From positions 1 to 17,362 of the forward strand of contig JAJZLX010000228.1 of NCBI GenBank assembly GCA_021850555.1: a DNA stretch of 17,362 nt. The letters run 5' to 3'. Positions 1-7,597 of this stretch are shown here, piece after piece; the stretch's first letter is position 1, and the number at the start of each line of letters is the position of its first letter. Source of the DNA: Pseudomonadota bacterium. GTDB lineage: Bacteria; Pseudomonadota; Gammaproteobacteria; Steroidobacterales; Steroidobacteraceae. The position numbers were made by a program, and so were the translations under genes. The notes under the pieces are model-generated. The model did not search any database. It was not told where the DNA came from and saw only the letters and a program-made list of their open reading frames with translations.

Positions 1-2
1 TC

Positions 3-524
3 AAGACCGCCGAGGGCCCGCGGACGATCTGGGGGAAAGATCTGGAGCGGGCAATGACGCACTCTCTCACCCAGCCGCAGATCGGCGAGGAAATGGGATT
101 GCGCCGGATCGGTGCGCAGAAGGTTACGGTACGCCGGCGGGAACGGGATGCGGATGGGCAGGTGATTGGTGAGCGTGCGCTCGGCGCAGAGAGACATCGG
201 TGGGTCGTGGAGAAACGGGGGTTCTTCGAGGAGCGGGCGGCGGCGGCTGCGATCGTGCGCGATCCGGCGGTGAATCGAAGAGCCGCAGCGGGGGCGCATC
301 CGGAGCTCCTCGGGACGTTCTTGCAGCTGAGGGCCGCGGAGCTCGCGGCTCGGCGGCTGCGGGACCCTCAGGATCAGGAGCGCTTCGTAGCGTTCGTGCG
401 GGGAGCGCTTGCGGATTCGGTGGAGCGGGGTGAGCCGCTCCAGCCAGTCCGATTGCGGAATCGGCCGGTGCGTACAGTGGACCGGGCTCCGGCGGTGCGC
501 GATCCCGAGCCGGTGCGGGCGTGA
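3..524 (+). CDS. C-terminal part of a conjugation/relaxase-type large protein with an LPD7-like domain (5' end outside window)
   Basis: The frame is open from base 3, upstream of the first internal ATG (54), so this is the tail of a longer gene entering from the left; 173 residues are visible before the TGA. The opening motif RTIWGKDLERAM, followed by IGEEMGLRRIGAQKVTV, then RHRWVVEKRGFFEERAAAAA, then HPELLGTFLQLRAAELAARR and FVAFVRGALADSVERGEPLQ, matches by memory the LPD7-type segment at the C-terminus of plasmid and ICE relaxases (TraI/MobA-like) and related large polyvalent proteins. Such proteins nick and lead DNA during conjugation, but this segment is not the catalytic relaxase domain, so the activity cannot be judged here. 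No other transfer gene follows; the next gene is a chromosomal-type receptor on the opposite strand. It marks either the end of an integrative/conjugative element or a relic. Family assignment is moderately sure; relaxase identity is inferred. Confidence 0.62.
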   Translation, partial: KTAEGPRTIWGKDLERAMTHSLTQPQIGEEMGLRRIGAQKVTVRRRERDADGQVIGERALGAERHRWVVEKRGFFEERAAAAAIVRDPAVNRRAAAGAHPELLGTFLQLRAAELAARRLRDPQDQERFVAFVRGALADSVERGEPLQPVRLRNRPVRTVDRAPAVRDPEPVRA

Positions 525-798
525 TGGCGCTGGGGAGATGTTGGACGTCTGGGCCGTCAGGGTTTGAGACTCAGGCCTGGGGGATCTCAGGGTGACTCGG
601 GAGCACTGTGGCGGTCTGCGCAGGGACCGTGATCGCCAGCGGCGGTTCAGGTCGATCGGTCGGGGTTTGAAAGACGGTATTCGAAGCGGCGTTCACTTCG
701 ATCCATCGCCCTTGCCGTTGAGCGCATCATGCGCCGCGCTCTCTCAGCGGCCGGCCGGCGACCATCCCTGGCGCGGACCGGCTCGCTGATTCGAACGT

Positions 799-816
799 GC
801 CGCGGGTCGCCGCGGC
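799..816 (-). terminator. Hairpin just downstream of the TonB-dependent receptor gene
   Basis: A perfect 7-bp stem (GCCGCGG / CCGCGGC, arms 799-805 and 810-816) with a 4-base loop lies 4 bases beyond the receptor stop codon on the minus strand. There is no U-tract after it, so it is at best a weak or factor-dependent terminator, or an mRNA 3' stabilising stem. The rest of 525-820 shows no convincing gene on either strand. Confidence 0.35.
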
Positions 817-820
817 CGAC

Positions 821-3160
821 TCAGAACGCGTAGTTCAACCTGATGTCCCACAGGCCCGGCGTATTGAAGTAAACGAGACCGAGCAAATTCCCGACGCCGT
901 AGTTGACCATCGTGCAGTTGCGGCATCCGGCCGTCACAGTGAACGGGACATGAGTGGGGTCGGCGAATGTCACGCTGGCGTCAACCAGGTTGAGTGCCGG
1001 ATTCATGCCACCATTGCCCGGATAGGCGACGGCGGGCCCGAGTGTGTTGGCGGTGTCGAACCACTGGCTGCTCAGGTGATGGATGGCGATGAAGGGTGTC
1101 ACTGCGACGTCGTTGAACCGTATCAGGTAGCTTCCGTCGACCGTCGCCTCCAGGGCGGGTGTGAACACAGGCGTCGCCAGGCTGCCATTCTGCCGAACGA
1201 TACCGGCGGCGCAACTTGCGGCTACGCCCGCCACGCACTGCGCCTGCTGTTGGCGAATGATCGGTGCCGGATCATAGTAGGCGGCTTTCATGGAGCTGAT
1301 GTTCGCGCGCAGCGTAAGCCGATTCGTCGGCCGCCACTCGACCGACATTTCCGCTCCATAGCCGTACATGCTTGCACCATTGCTGGTGTCGAAGGAATCG
1401 GTGTGTGGATTGTCGTAGAGCAATTGATCGTTCTTGACGTCCTCGTAGAAGAACGTCGCGTTCAAGCGTAACCGATCGGTCGGAGTCGCGCGCCATCCGG
1501 TTTCGTATGACCAGACGGTCTCGGGTCGAAAATTATTGAAATCGACCGGATTGGTGCCCGTAAGCCCATTCCAGCCGCCACCCTGGAAGCCCTTGGTGGC
1601 CGAAGCGAACGCCATCAGGTTGGGCCCAAAATGATACTGCACCGCAAGCCGGGGCGTGAATTGCGTCGTCCTGAGGTGGGTGGGGTATCCGGCGGCCTGG
1701 ATCTGCGCGGTGTCGTAGCCTAATCCGGGCTGGTTCGGGTGCGCCGTTACGCCCTTGATTTCGTTGGTGACTCTGCCGCCCAATGTGACGGTGAGGGCGC
1801 GGGTGACTTTGTAGCTTCCCTGCGCATACGCGGCGAGCGAGGTCGTGTCGTTCGTGACGTATTGGTCGTTGAGCGCGAACGCGAGTGTCTTGCTGAGACC
1901 GAGAATCTGCCCGTAGTCGTTATGGTTCTTGTCGTAGTACGCGAACACGCCGGCGGTATAGGTCAAGCGCTTGCCGACCATGTCGTGCCACTTGATCTCT
2001 TGGGATACCTGATAGCTGTGCAGATTCTGATCGAGCGTGATCTCGCCGGTCGGCACTGCATCGGCGACCGGCAGATTCCCTAGAACCGGAGCGGCATAGT
2101 CCACCGCCATGCCTTGATGCAGGCCGCGGTAGCCGGTAATCAATTCCAGAGTGCCCCGCCCGATGTCGAACTGCAGATGGGATGCAAGGCCGTAGCTCGA
2201 CACGAGGACGCCTTGACCGTAGTTGCGCTTCGAACCCGTCATGTACGGGCGCAGCGCCCCGCCCACGACGCTGAATCCGCTGTAGGAGATGCGCGTGTCG
2301 TTGGGCCCCGGCTGATTCAATACGTTGGCTGCATTGTTTCGCTCGTAATCCGCGGACAGGTCCCAGCGCACTCCGGAGGTGGGCAGCAGTCTCACCGCCT
2401 CACGCACGCCGAAATTGTTCTTGCTGTTCAGGCGCTGGTGCGTGGTCAGGTCACTGACGTAGCCGTTGCCGGTGATTCCATAGAAGGACGTGCGCGTCAG
2501 AATCTTCGATGAAACCGGAATGTTCACTGATGCTTGCGCTGTGACGAAATTCGATAGCGAGCCGCCGATCTGCCCGTAGCCGAGTTGCGCGTCGCCTCCG
2601 AAATTGCGCCGTGGCTGCTGCAAAGTCACCACGATCGCGCCCCCGGTCGAGTTTCGACCAAAGAGGGTACCCTGCGGTCCATTGAGAACCTGAACGCTCT
2701 GCACGCCGAACAGTGCGAAGTTATTAGCGTTCTGACGCCCGAGGTAGATGCCGTCGACGTAAGTCGCGACCTGTGGCTCGAACGTGGGGAAGGCCTGTGT
2801 TTGGCCGAGACCGCGGATGTAATACACGTTCGCAGAACTCTGTCCGACATTGTTCGCGGCGAACATGTTGGGGACGTATGCTGCCAGATCCTTCGTGGAG
2901 GTGATCTGCTGCACGGTGAGTTGATGTGGCGTGAACGCAGTGACGGAGATCGGCACATCCTGAAGGTTCTGCGCGTACCGCTGCGCGGTGACCGTGATGG
3001 TCTCCAGGGTATTGCTCGGCGGCGCCGCATTCTGGGGGCTCACCTGTGGTGCGGGCGCGTGCTGTTGCGCCTGAGCGTCGGCCGCTGCGGCAATGGAGCC
3101 GATTGAGTATGCGCCGATGATCGCAGCGACAGTTGCGGAAATGAGTTTATTCGATGTCAT
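821..3160 (-). CDS. TonB-dependent outer-membrane receptor
   Basis: This 779-residue protein is an outer-membrane, energy-coupled importer of a small ligand. Residues 1-31 form a signal peptide (basic start, hydrophobic stretch, alanine-rich cleavage region). A TonB-box-like LETITVTAQR lies at 52-61. The plug domain follows, with DVPISVTAF (68-76), YIRGLG (114-119), VDGIYLGR (135-142) and the conserved VQVLNGPQGTLFGRNSTGG (156-174). The remainder is a beta-barrel ending in the aromatic terminus IRLNYAF. Length is normal for the family. Two close cysteine pairs occur late in the barrel (QCVAGVAASC and GCRNC), probably in extracellular loops. The SusC-like or siderophore-type ligand cannot be read from sequence; the plug type is the one common in aromatic/xenobiotic-degrading sphingomonads and Nevskiales, which often import plant or lipid-like compounds. 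A G-rich Shine-Dalgarno lies about 8-13 bases before the ATG. It is transcribed away from the cupin operon and has its own promoter. Confidence 0.95.
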   Translation of the reverse strand: MTSNKLISATVAAIIGAYSIGSIAAAADAQAQQHAPAPQVSPQNAAPPSNTLETITVTAQRYAQNLQDVPISVTAFTPHQLTVQQITSTKDLAAYVPNMFAANNVGQSSANVYYIRGLGQTQAFPTFEPQVATYVDGIYLGRQNANNFALFGVQSVQVLNGPQGTLFGRNSTGGAIVVTLQQPRRNFGGDAQLGYGQIGGSLSNFVTAQASVNIPVSSKILTRTSFYGITGNGYVSDLTTHQRLNSKNNFGVREAVRLLPTSGVRWDLSADYERNNAANVLNQPGPNDTRISYSGFSVVGGALRPYMTGSKRNYGQGVLVSSYGLASHLQFDIGRGTLELITGYRGLHQGMAVDYAAPVLGNLPVADAVPTGEITLDQNLHSYQVSQEIKWHDMVGKRLTYTAGVFAYYDKNHNDYGQILGLSKTLAFALNDQYVTNDTTSLAAYAQGSYKVTRALTVTLGGRVTNEIKGVTAHPNQPGLGYDTAQIQAAGYPTHLRTTQFTPRLAVQYHFGPNLMAFASATKGFQGGGWNGLTGTNPVDFNNFRPETVWSYETGWRATPTDRLRLNATFFYEDVKNDQLLYDNPHTDSFDTSNGASMYGYGAEMSVEWRPTNRLTLRANISSMKAAYYDPAPIIRQQQAQCVAGVAASCAAGIVRQNGSLATPVFTPALEATVDGSYLIRFNDVAVTPFIAIHHLSSQWFDTANTLGPAVAYPGNGGMNPALNLVDASVTFADPTHVPFTVTAGCRNCTMVNYGVGNLLGLVYFNTPGLWDIRLNYAF

Positions 3161-3201
3161 GAGACAGATGCCCCCGGGAGCCGCTTTGAATTTGTATGCG
3201 T

Positions 3202-3230
3202 CTTATAGCAAATAAAGAAATGATTTGGAA
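3202..3230 (-). promoter_or_regulatory. Candidate sigma70-type promoter of the TonB-dependent receptor
   Basis: On the minus strand a -10 TATAAG (3207-3202, 5 of 6 to consensus) is preceded by a 17-base spacer and a weak -35 TTCCAA (3230-3225, 3 of 6). It sits in a conspicuously AT-rich patch of an otherwise GC-rich region and about 40 bases upstream of the receptor start codon. Assignment is by eye only. Confidence 0.5.
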
Positions 3231-3372
3231 CAGGTGGCTGATGTGAGAAGCCGATGCGGGAATTGTGTTGTCATGCGAAGGTGGGCGGATTGCCCATGGC
3301 GCGAGTTCACGGTCGGCGCAGATCTCGGGGCACCGATCAGCGGTTCGAGTGGTGTCTGATGTGTTTGCGCCC

Positions 3373-3419
3373 CCCAGGCACCTGCAAGCGGTCGCAGGCC
3401 TGGGAGGCTTGCCTTTTTT
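3373..3419 (+). terminator. Two-part hairpin followed by a T6 run (terminator-like)
   Basis: Plus-strand stem CCCAGG (3373-3378) pairs with CCTGGG (3399-3404), and the inner CCTGC (3381-3385) pairs with GCAGG (3394-3398) around an 8-base loop. A T6 tract follows at 3414-3419, about 9 bases after the stem. The shape is that of an intrinsic terminator with a slightly long gap, reading left to right. No plus-strand gene precedes it, so it would end an unseen plus-strand RNA or be accidental. Confidence 0.35.
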
Positions 3420-3422
3420 GCG

Positions 3423-3447
3423 TCAGGCGGCGCGACGCGCCGCCTGA
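3423..3447. repeat. Perfect 11-bp inverted repeat with 3-base loop
   Basis: TCAGGCGGCGC (3423-3433), loop GAC, GCGCCGCCTGA (3437-3447). It is a very stable stem in either strand's RNA and directly follows the T6 run of the neighbouring hairpin. It lacks a following U-tract on either strand. It could be a REP-like element or a pause/termination structure at the end of the minus-strand cupin operon. Confidence 0.55.
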
Positions 3448-3770
3448 TCGGGCGGGTCCGTAGCGGCCTGCGACGAGCTGGCGCGTCGCGCGGAAACACT
3501 TACGCTCACTCGCGCGGCTCTGGAGGCGAGTGGTGCGTGCTTCGGCAAGGTCCGCCTCTCTGCGGCGGTCGACCGAATTGATATATCTTAGAGACAATAA
3601 GGTCGGTTGGCAAGTCGGGGTTGACGCGCCGGATGGCGGCGAGGGGGCATGCCGGGACGTCTGTGTCCGCGACAGGTAGCCGGCGGTGTTAGCTGGGTCT
3701 GCGCGGCCGGTCGGTCCGGTAGGGATGACTTTTGGGACGGGCGATTGCGGGGAATCGGAATGCGGGCCCG

Positions 3771-3794
3771 CGCCGGCGCACTGGGGCGCCGGCG
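3771..3794 (-). terminator. 8-bp GC hairpin after the bicupin gene
   Basis: CGCCGGCG occurs at 3771-3778 and again at 3787-3794, separated by 8 bases. The octamer is self-complementary, so the two copies form a stem. It begins 11 bases past the cupin stop on the minus strand. No U-run follows, so intrinsic termination is doubtful. Confidence 0.35.
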
Positions 3795-3805
3795 ATGGGG
3801 GTCGC

Positions 3806-4630
3806 TCACCAGCAATTGGGGGCGGGGTCTGTTTCGCCCTTGGCGTGGCTCAGGGATTCCGGTAGCACGGGGTCGTACTCGGGCCACCACTGAAATGGCC
3901 GTGGTGAGTCGACGTAGTGCGTGGAAAGTGGTCCGCCTTTGGTGCGGAAGAAGTAGAGGTTGCCGCTGAGGGTGCCGTAGGGGCCGTGCGCAATCTGCGG
4001 CGGCCGCCAGAAATAGGCCCCGGGCCGCATGACCCCGCGGTTGCCATGCGATTCCCCGCTGAGCAAATACATCTCCTCGACCACCGGATGGACCTCGGCG
4101 CGTTCCGCCCAGCGCATGGGCAGCGTGCCGAGAATCCAACTCTGATCGTGGGTGATGGGATCCTCATACAGCGTCTTGCGGCCGGCCCCGGGGGGGAACT
4201 CCGGGTGAAACTTACCCGTATAGGGCACGGTGAACGCATCCAGGTGCGCGACCAGACGCGCCGGGTCGTACGCCTGTGCTGAGATCCAACTCGGCAGGTT
4301 CGAGAAGAATGTGAGCACTACCGCACCCATCTCACTGCTCATGGAGCCTCTCGGATAGCCGGCCGGGAGGTGTGCGTAGGCCTTCTCGCCGTAGCGCTGC
4401 GTGCCAATCGACATCGCGCCGTGCAATACCAGAAATTCCTCATCGGCTCCGAGTGCTCCGGTGCGCTCCAGTTGCCAGTGCGGTGGATAGGACACGAGCA
4501 GACTCGCCGCGCCGTCGTCCGGGTCGAGACTGAGGAGTTTCAATTTCACCCCCGGTCGTACGCCCCACAAATCGTCGGCCGCCCAGGGAAGATTCTGGGA
4601 CTGGACGTACTCGATCCACGGTCTGCTCAT
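3806..4630 (-). CDS. Bicupin protein, last gene of the MFS-methyltransferase operon
   Basis: This 274-residue protein has two cupin-type halves. The first spans about 41-115 (H51, EEFLVLHGAMSIG, then LPAGYPRG) and the second about 165-232 (HPVVEEMYLLSGE with H181 and E185/E186, MRPGAYFWRPPQIAHG with H215, then LYFFR). These resemble the two cupin motifs with metal ligands, best preserved in the second half. Cupins of this DUF4437-like kind may be metal-dependent dioxygenases, isomerases or small-molecule binders; the reaction is not predictable here. No signal peptide, so cytoplasmic. The start is set at 4630, not at the upstream in-frame ATG (4651), because GGGAG lies 8 bases before it and the codon overlaps the previous gene's stop as ATGA, implying translational coupling. 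It is transcribed after the methyltransferase and a small unknown protein. Confidence 0.82.
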   Translation of the reverse strand: MSRPWIEYVQSQNLPWAADDLWGVRPGVKLKLLSLDPDDGAASLLVSYPPHWQLERTGALGADEEFLVLHGAMSIGTQRYGEKAYAHLPAGYPRGSMSSEMGAVVLTFFSNLPSWISAQAYDPARLVAHLDAFTVPYTGKFHPEFPPGAGRKTLYEDPITHDQSWILGTLPMRWAERAEVHPVVEEMYLLSGESHGNRGVMRPGAYFWRPPQIAHGPYGTLSGNLYFFRTKGGPLSTHYVDSPRPFQWWPEYDPVLPESLSHAKGETDPAPNCW

Positions 4631-4935
4631 GCTGGCTCTCCCGGTGAACATTTTGGCGATTCGGCGCGCAGTGGAGCACGCTCGTCGCAGGATTCCAATA
4701 GCGCGCGCAACAGCCGCCGGACCGCCTCGTCGGCGGCCTCGCTCATGCGCCGCTTGAAGCGCGCGTCCTCGCCGATGCTCTCAATCTCCCGATCAGTCAG
4801 CAGACCCTGAGCGAGGAGTGCGCTCTGCAGAGCAAGGCGCGCGGTCCGCTCGACATGCAACTGGGCGGCCAGCTCAAAGAGCAGCGCCGTCAGGGTCGAT
4901 GTGTCCAGATGACCGAATTCGACTGGGGTGTTCAT
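4627..4935 (-). CDS. Small conserved-looking helical protein of unknown function (102 aa)
   Basis: I do not recognise the family. The product is 102 residues, mostly helical and rich in Leu, Ala, Glu and Arg, with a heptad-like hydrophobic stretch from about 14 to 45 (LTALLFELAAQLHVERTARL) and a charged, disordered C-terminus. It has no signal peptide, membrane segment or cysteine motif beyond two isolated cysteines. Reality is supported by context: the ATG at 4935 overlaps the methyltransferase stop as ATGA, and its own TGA overlaps the cupin ATG in the same way. A GGAG lies about 10 bases upstream. An in-frame upstream ATG at 4995 would overlap the methyltransferase by 64 bases and is less likely. 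It may be an accessory subunit of the methyltransferase or the cupin, which is inference from coupling only. Confidence 0.72.
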   Translation of the reverse strand: MNTPVEFGHLDTSTLTALLFELAAQLHVERTARLALQSALLAQGLLTDREIESIGEDARFKRRMSEAADEAVRRLLRALLESCDERAPLRAESPKCSPGEPA

Positions 4936-5996
4936 GGGAGTCGCTCCGCCTCCAGGACCGCCCATGGGAAGTGCCATTCGGGGCGTTCGGGCCACTGCAG
5001 CGTCGATAGGCGTCCGGCGGATCGCTCGTCAAAGGCCGTCCACCGCGGGTTGTGCAGACCTGCAGAGCGGGCCATTGCGATCGTATCAGCGGACATCATC
5101 GGGGGCAGGAACGGCTCGTTGTTGCGCCTGCCATGCTCGCGCATGGCCAAGTCGCGCAGCGGGTCTCCAGTGAACTGAAAATCCAATATACGCAAGAGCC
5201 CACCCGGGGCGAGCAGTCGGGCCGCCTCTTTGAACACGGCATCGAGCACCTCGAGCGGCAGTTCGTGAATCAGCATCGTGGCGGTGATCAGTTCGGCCGA
5301 ATGCGTCTCGAGGCCGGTCTCGGCCGCATTCGCCTGCCGAAACCGGATCTGCAGGCCTTTGGCATCGGCGCGCCGCGCGGCGAGCCTGAGACACGGTTCG
5401 GCGAGGTCGATCCCGATCACTTCCGCTTCCGAATAGCGCACCTTCAGGAACCACGTCGACTTGCCGAATCCGCAGCCCAGATCGACGATGCGCCGATAGG
5501 GGCGCACTGGGATTGCGGTCTCGACGAACAGCCGATGGAACCGGTAGTCGTCGTTCTCGCCCTGCATCACGAGCTTAGCGCCGAGTTCGTAGACCTCGGC
5601 AGCCGCTGTGCTCGACCAGACTCCGCCCGGCTGCACGTGAATATCCCAGTCAGTGTACCAGGCGGGCAGCTCAAGGCGCGGGTCGACCTCGACGCTGGAG
5701 CAGCCAGCATGTGCATGCGCCGGCCCGTTTGATGCGTCCTCCCGGGTCGCCGCAATCGCCGCCACCGCCGCTCGCCACAGCATCTTCTGCGATCCGCGCT
5801 CGAGCCAGGCGAACGGACCATAGGCCTTCAGACGATGAACCCGCGCCGCGACCGCCTCCGCATCGGCGGCTCGGCTATCGGCCGTGACCTGATCATATTC
5901 GTCGCAGACCCTTGGATAGAGCGTGTCGGCCCAGCGTCGGCGCAACATCAATACAAAATCCAATTCGGCCTGATTCTCAATCGGTATTGTCGTCAT
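4932..5996 (-). CDS. Class I SAM-dependent methyltransferase
   Basis: This 354-residue cytoplasmic protein has an N-terminal helical region (1-110), a linker with several aromatic residues (PAWYTDWDIHV, 111-121), and a Rossmann methyltransferase core. Motif I is VDLGCGFGKS (171-180), the acidic end of strand 2 is IGIDLAE (194-200, D197), a post-motif region ATMLIHELPLEVLD (239-252) occupies the motif IV area, and LLAPGGLLRILDF (261-273) is the motif V/VI region. These bind S-adenosylmethionine; the helical N-terminus is probably the acceptor-selecting part. It is not a DNA methyltransferase: there is no NPPY/DPPY motif. It lies 24 bases after the MFS stop and overlaps the next start by 4 bases. 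The acceptor is unknown; O- or N-methylation of the imported compound, or of an intermediate, is plausible. Longer than a minimal family member because of the N-terminal domain. Confidence 0.88.
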   Translation of the reverse strand: MTTIPIENQAELDFVLMLRRRWADTLYPRVCDEYDQVTADSRAADAEAVAARVHRLKAYGPFAWLERGSQKMLWRAAVAAIAATREDASNGPAHAHAGCSSVEVDPRLELPAWYTDWDIHVQPGGVWSSTAAAEVYELGAKLVMQGENDDYRFHRLFVETAIPVRPYRRIVDLGCGFGKSTWFLKVRYSEAEVIGIDLAEPCLRLAARRADAKGLQIRFRQANAAETGLETHSAELITATMLIHELPLEVLDAVFKEAARLLAPGGLLRILDFQFTGDPLRDLAMREHGRRNNEPFLPPMMSADTIAMARSAGLHNPRWTAFDERSAGRLSTLQWPERPEWHFPWAVLEAERLP

Positions 5997-6020
5997 CTCG
6001 CACTCGAGAAATGGAAGTCG

Positions 6021-7388
6021 TTACGTTGGCTGAAGCTGCGCGATCTGCGTGTCGAGCTGTGTGATGGAGCGGCGGTAGGCGGAGAATCCCTTCAGCGTGA
6101 GCAACAGAGACGGTAAACCGACGACTGCGGCCTCCAGCGCGATCGCGTAACGAAGCGCGGCTGGATTGCCAAACAGCACGGTAATGAGGCCGACCAAGGG
6201 GGGGCCTAGGAACTGTGCGATCAGGCCGATCACCATGTAATAGATTGCAGTCGCTTGTGCGCGAATCTGCCCGGGAGCCAGCATGACCAGTGTCGCTGGC
6301 CCCGCGGCGGTGGCCATCGCCTGACCGATCTGCGCGATGAAGAGCACGGCAAGGCCATATACCACGTTCGGCATCAGCGGAAAGGCGACGTACGCCGGGA
6401 CACCGATCAGCAGTCCCGTGAACAGGGCACGCAGGGTGGCGTCCCTGCGTCCGGCCTTGAGGTCCCGATTGGTCAGAAACACCCCGAGCAGCGTTCCGAG
6501 CGGGCCAGCGGTGAACAGAATCAGACCGACAGCGATGCCGACCTGAGCGAGGTTCCAGCCCCAGGTCCGTCTGAACAGGTCGACGTTCCAGAAGCCGAGC
6601 GCGCCCATCATCACGTTGCAAGAGGAAGCGACGAACAGCGTCCCGAACGCACGCCAGCGTAGTGCAATATAGGTTGCTGCATCGCGAAATCGAGGTGCAT
6701 CGAGGGTATGCGCGCCCGCATCGCGCCGCAGCGGCACTCTGTCGCGCCGCGCAGGCTCGCGTACGGCAAGAAGCAGCACGCTGAGAAGCAGTCCCGGCGC
6801 CCCGACCAACACGAAGCAGAGCCTCCAGGAAGCTAAGCTGCCCACCAAGGGGAGAGAAATGGGCGGCAAATGCTCGATGTAATGGACGAGCGGCCCGAAG
6901 AACAGGAACGAAGCGCGCGCGCCGAGAAAGGTTCCCGCCATGAACAGGCTGATGGCGCGCGACTGGCGGGCTCGTGTGAAAAAATCGCCGATGAGCGATA
7001 CCGAGGCAGGCGCAACGGCTGCCTCACCGATGCCGACGCCGAGACGGGTAATGAACAGGGGGATGTAGCTGGCCACCAGCGCCCCGGTCGTGGTCATTGC
7101 GCACCAGATGGCCACGCCGGCGGCAAGGATGAGTCGGCGGTTGAATCGGTCGGCGAGCCACCCCAGAGGGATGCCTAAGAGGGCATAAAAGACCACAAAT
7201 GCCGGACCGAGCAGCAGCCCCATCTGGAAGTCGTTGATGTGAAGATCGTGTTCGAGCGGATGAACGAGAAGGCTGGGCAAGAACCGATCGAGGTAGGAAA
7301 CGATTTGCGTCAGAGTGAGTAGGATAGTCACGTACCACGCGTAACGGGTCGACTGTTCGGGCAGCGAGGCTTGGGGGGAATTTGTCAT
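6021..7388 (-). CDS. MFS transporter (Spinster-like), inner membrane
   Basis: From the ATG at 7388 the product is 455 residues with about 12 hydrophobic segments. Family motifs include the cytoplasmic loop 2-3 signature GWLADRFNRR and the loop 4 motif RLGVGIGEAAVAPAS with FF/RAR after it (RxGxGxGEA as in Spinster-type and related MFS carriers). A long central cytoplasmic loop rich in Arg/Asp (about VREPARRDRVPLRRDAG) separates the two halves. It would move a small organic solute by proton coupling. In proteobacterial degradation islands such carriers commonly accompany a TonB-dependent receptor, as here. An in-frame start at 7502 would add 38 arginine-rich residues unlike a membrane lead-in, so 7388 is preferred although its Shine-Dalgarno is weak. 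It is the first gene of a four-gene minus-strand operon and diverges from the VOC gene. Confidence 0.9.
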   Translation of the reverse strand: MTNSPQASLPEQSTRYAWYVTILLTLTQIVSYLDRFLPSLLVHPLEHDLHINDFQMGLLLGPAFVVFYALLGIPLGWLADRFNRRLILAAGVAIWCAMTTTGALVASYIPLFITRLGVGIGEAAVAPASVSLIGDFFTRARQSRAISLFMAGTFLGARASFLFFGPLVHYIEHLPPISLPLVGSLASWRLCFVLVGAPGLLLSVLLLAVREPARRDRVPLRRDAGAHTLDAPRFRDAATYIALRWRAFGTLFVASSCNVMMGALGFWNVDLFRRTWGWNLAQVGIAVGLILFTAGPLGTLLGVFLTNRDLKAGRRDATLRALFTGLLIGVPAYVAFPLMPNVVYGLAVLFIAQIGQAMATAAGPATLVMLAPGQIRAQATAIYYMVIGLIAQFLGPPLVGLITVLFGNPAALRYAIALEAAVVGLPSLLLTLKGFSAYRRSITQLDTQIAQLQPT

Positions 7389-7597
7389 GCGAACGGTCCG
7401 GCGCCCGGTAGTTGCGTGGAGCCGGCGGGTGCGTCTCCTTGGGCCGAGGTGAATGGGGAGGGAGGATCGGTCGGGTGCAAATCTATGAGGGCCGCCTCGC
7501 ACAGGAATCCGCGGCGGCGCACCGCTCGCGCGTCATGAAAAACTTGATAGGATGTGCCCCGTGTGGAGATTCCACGATGTGAGTCAGGTTGCGTGAG
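7389..7597. promoter_or_regulatory. Divergent control region between MFS operon and VOC gene
   Basis: 209 bases separate the two divergent starts. A TTGATA (7544-7549) could be the -35 of the VOC gene, but no good -10 follows at 17 bases. A strong AAGGAG Shine-Dalgarno-like string occurs on the minus strand (7441-7436) without a start codon at useful distance. I see no clear dyad and no copy of the 10-base site shared by the two GntR-flanking promoters. Confidence 0.4.

Larger units (their letters stand above)
3161..3805. other. 645-base gene-free stretch between cupin and TonB-receptor genes
   Basis: No frame here gives a recognisable protein; the short ORFs are arginine/proline-rich shadows. 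It holds the receptor promoter at its left end, an AT-rich patch around 3576-3600 containing the 8-base palindrome GATATATC, and three strong inverted repeats listed separately. It could include a 3' untranslated region of the minus-strand operon, a long receptor leader, or a small RNA; nothing distinguishes these. Confidence 0.5.

Noticed and set aside
3337..3597. 86-codon minus-strand frame as a possible small gene
   Set aside because: Arg-rich, no Shine-Dalgarno or family likeness, and it runs through the strong hairpins.
4932..5996. Restriction-modification methyltransferase
   Set aside because: It lacks NPPY/DPPY and target-recognition features and is not near an endonuclease; the core fits a small-molecule methyltransferase.
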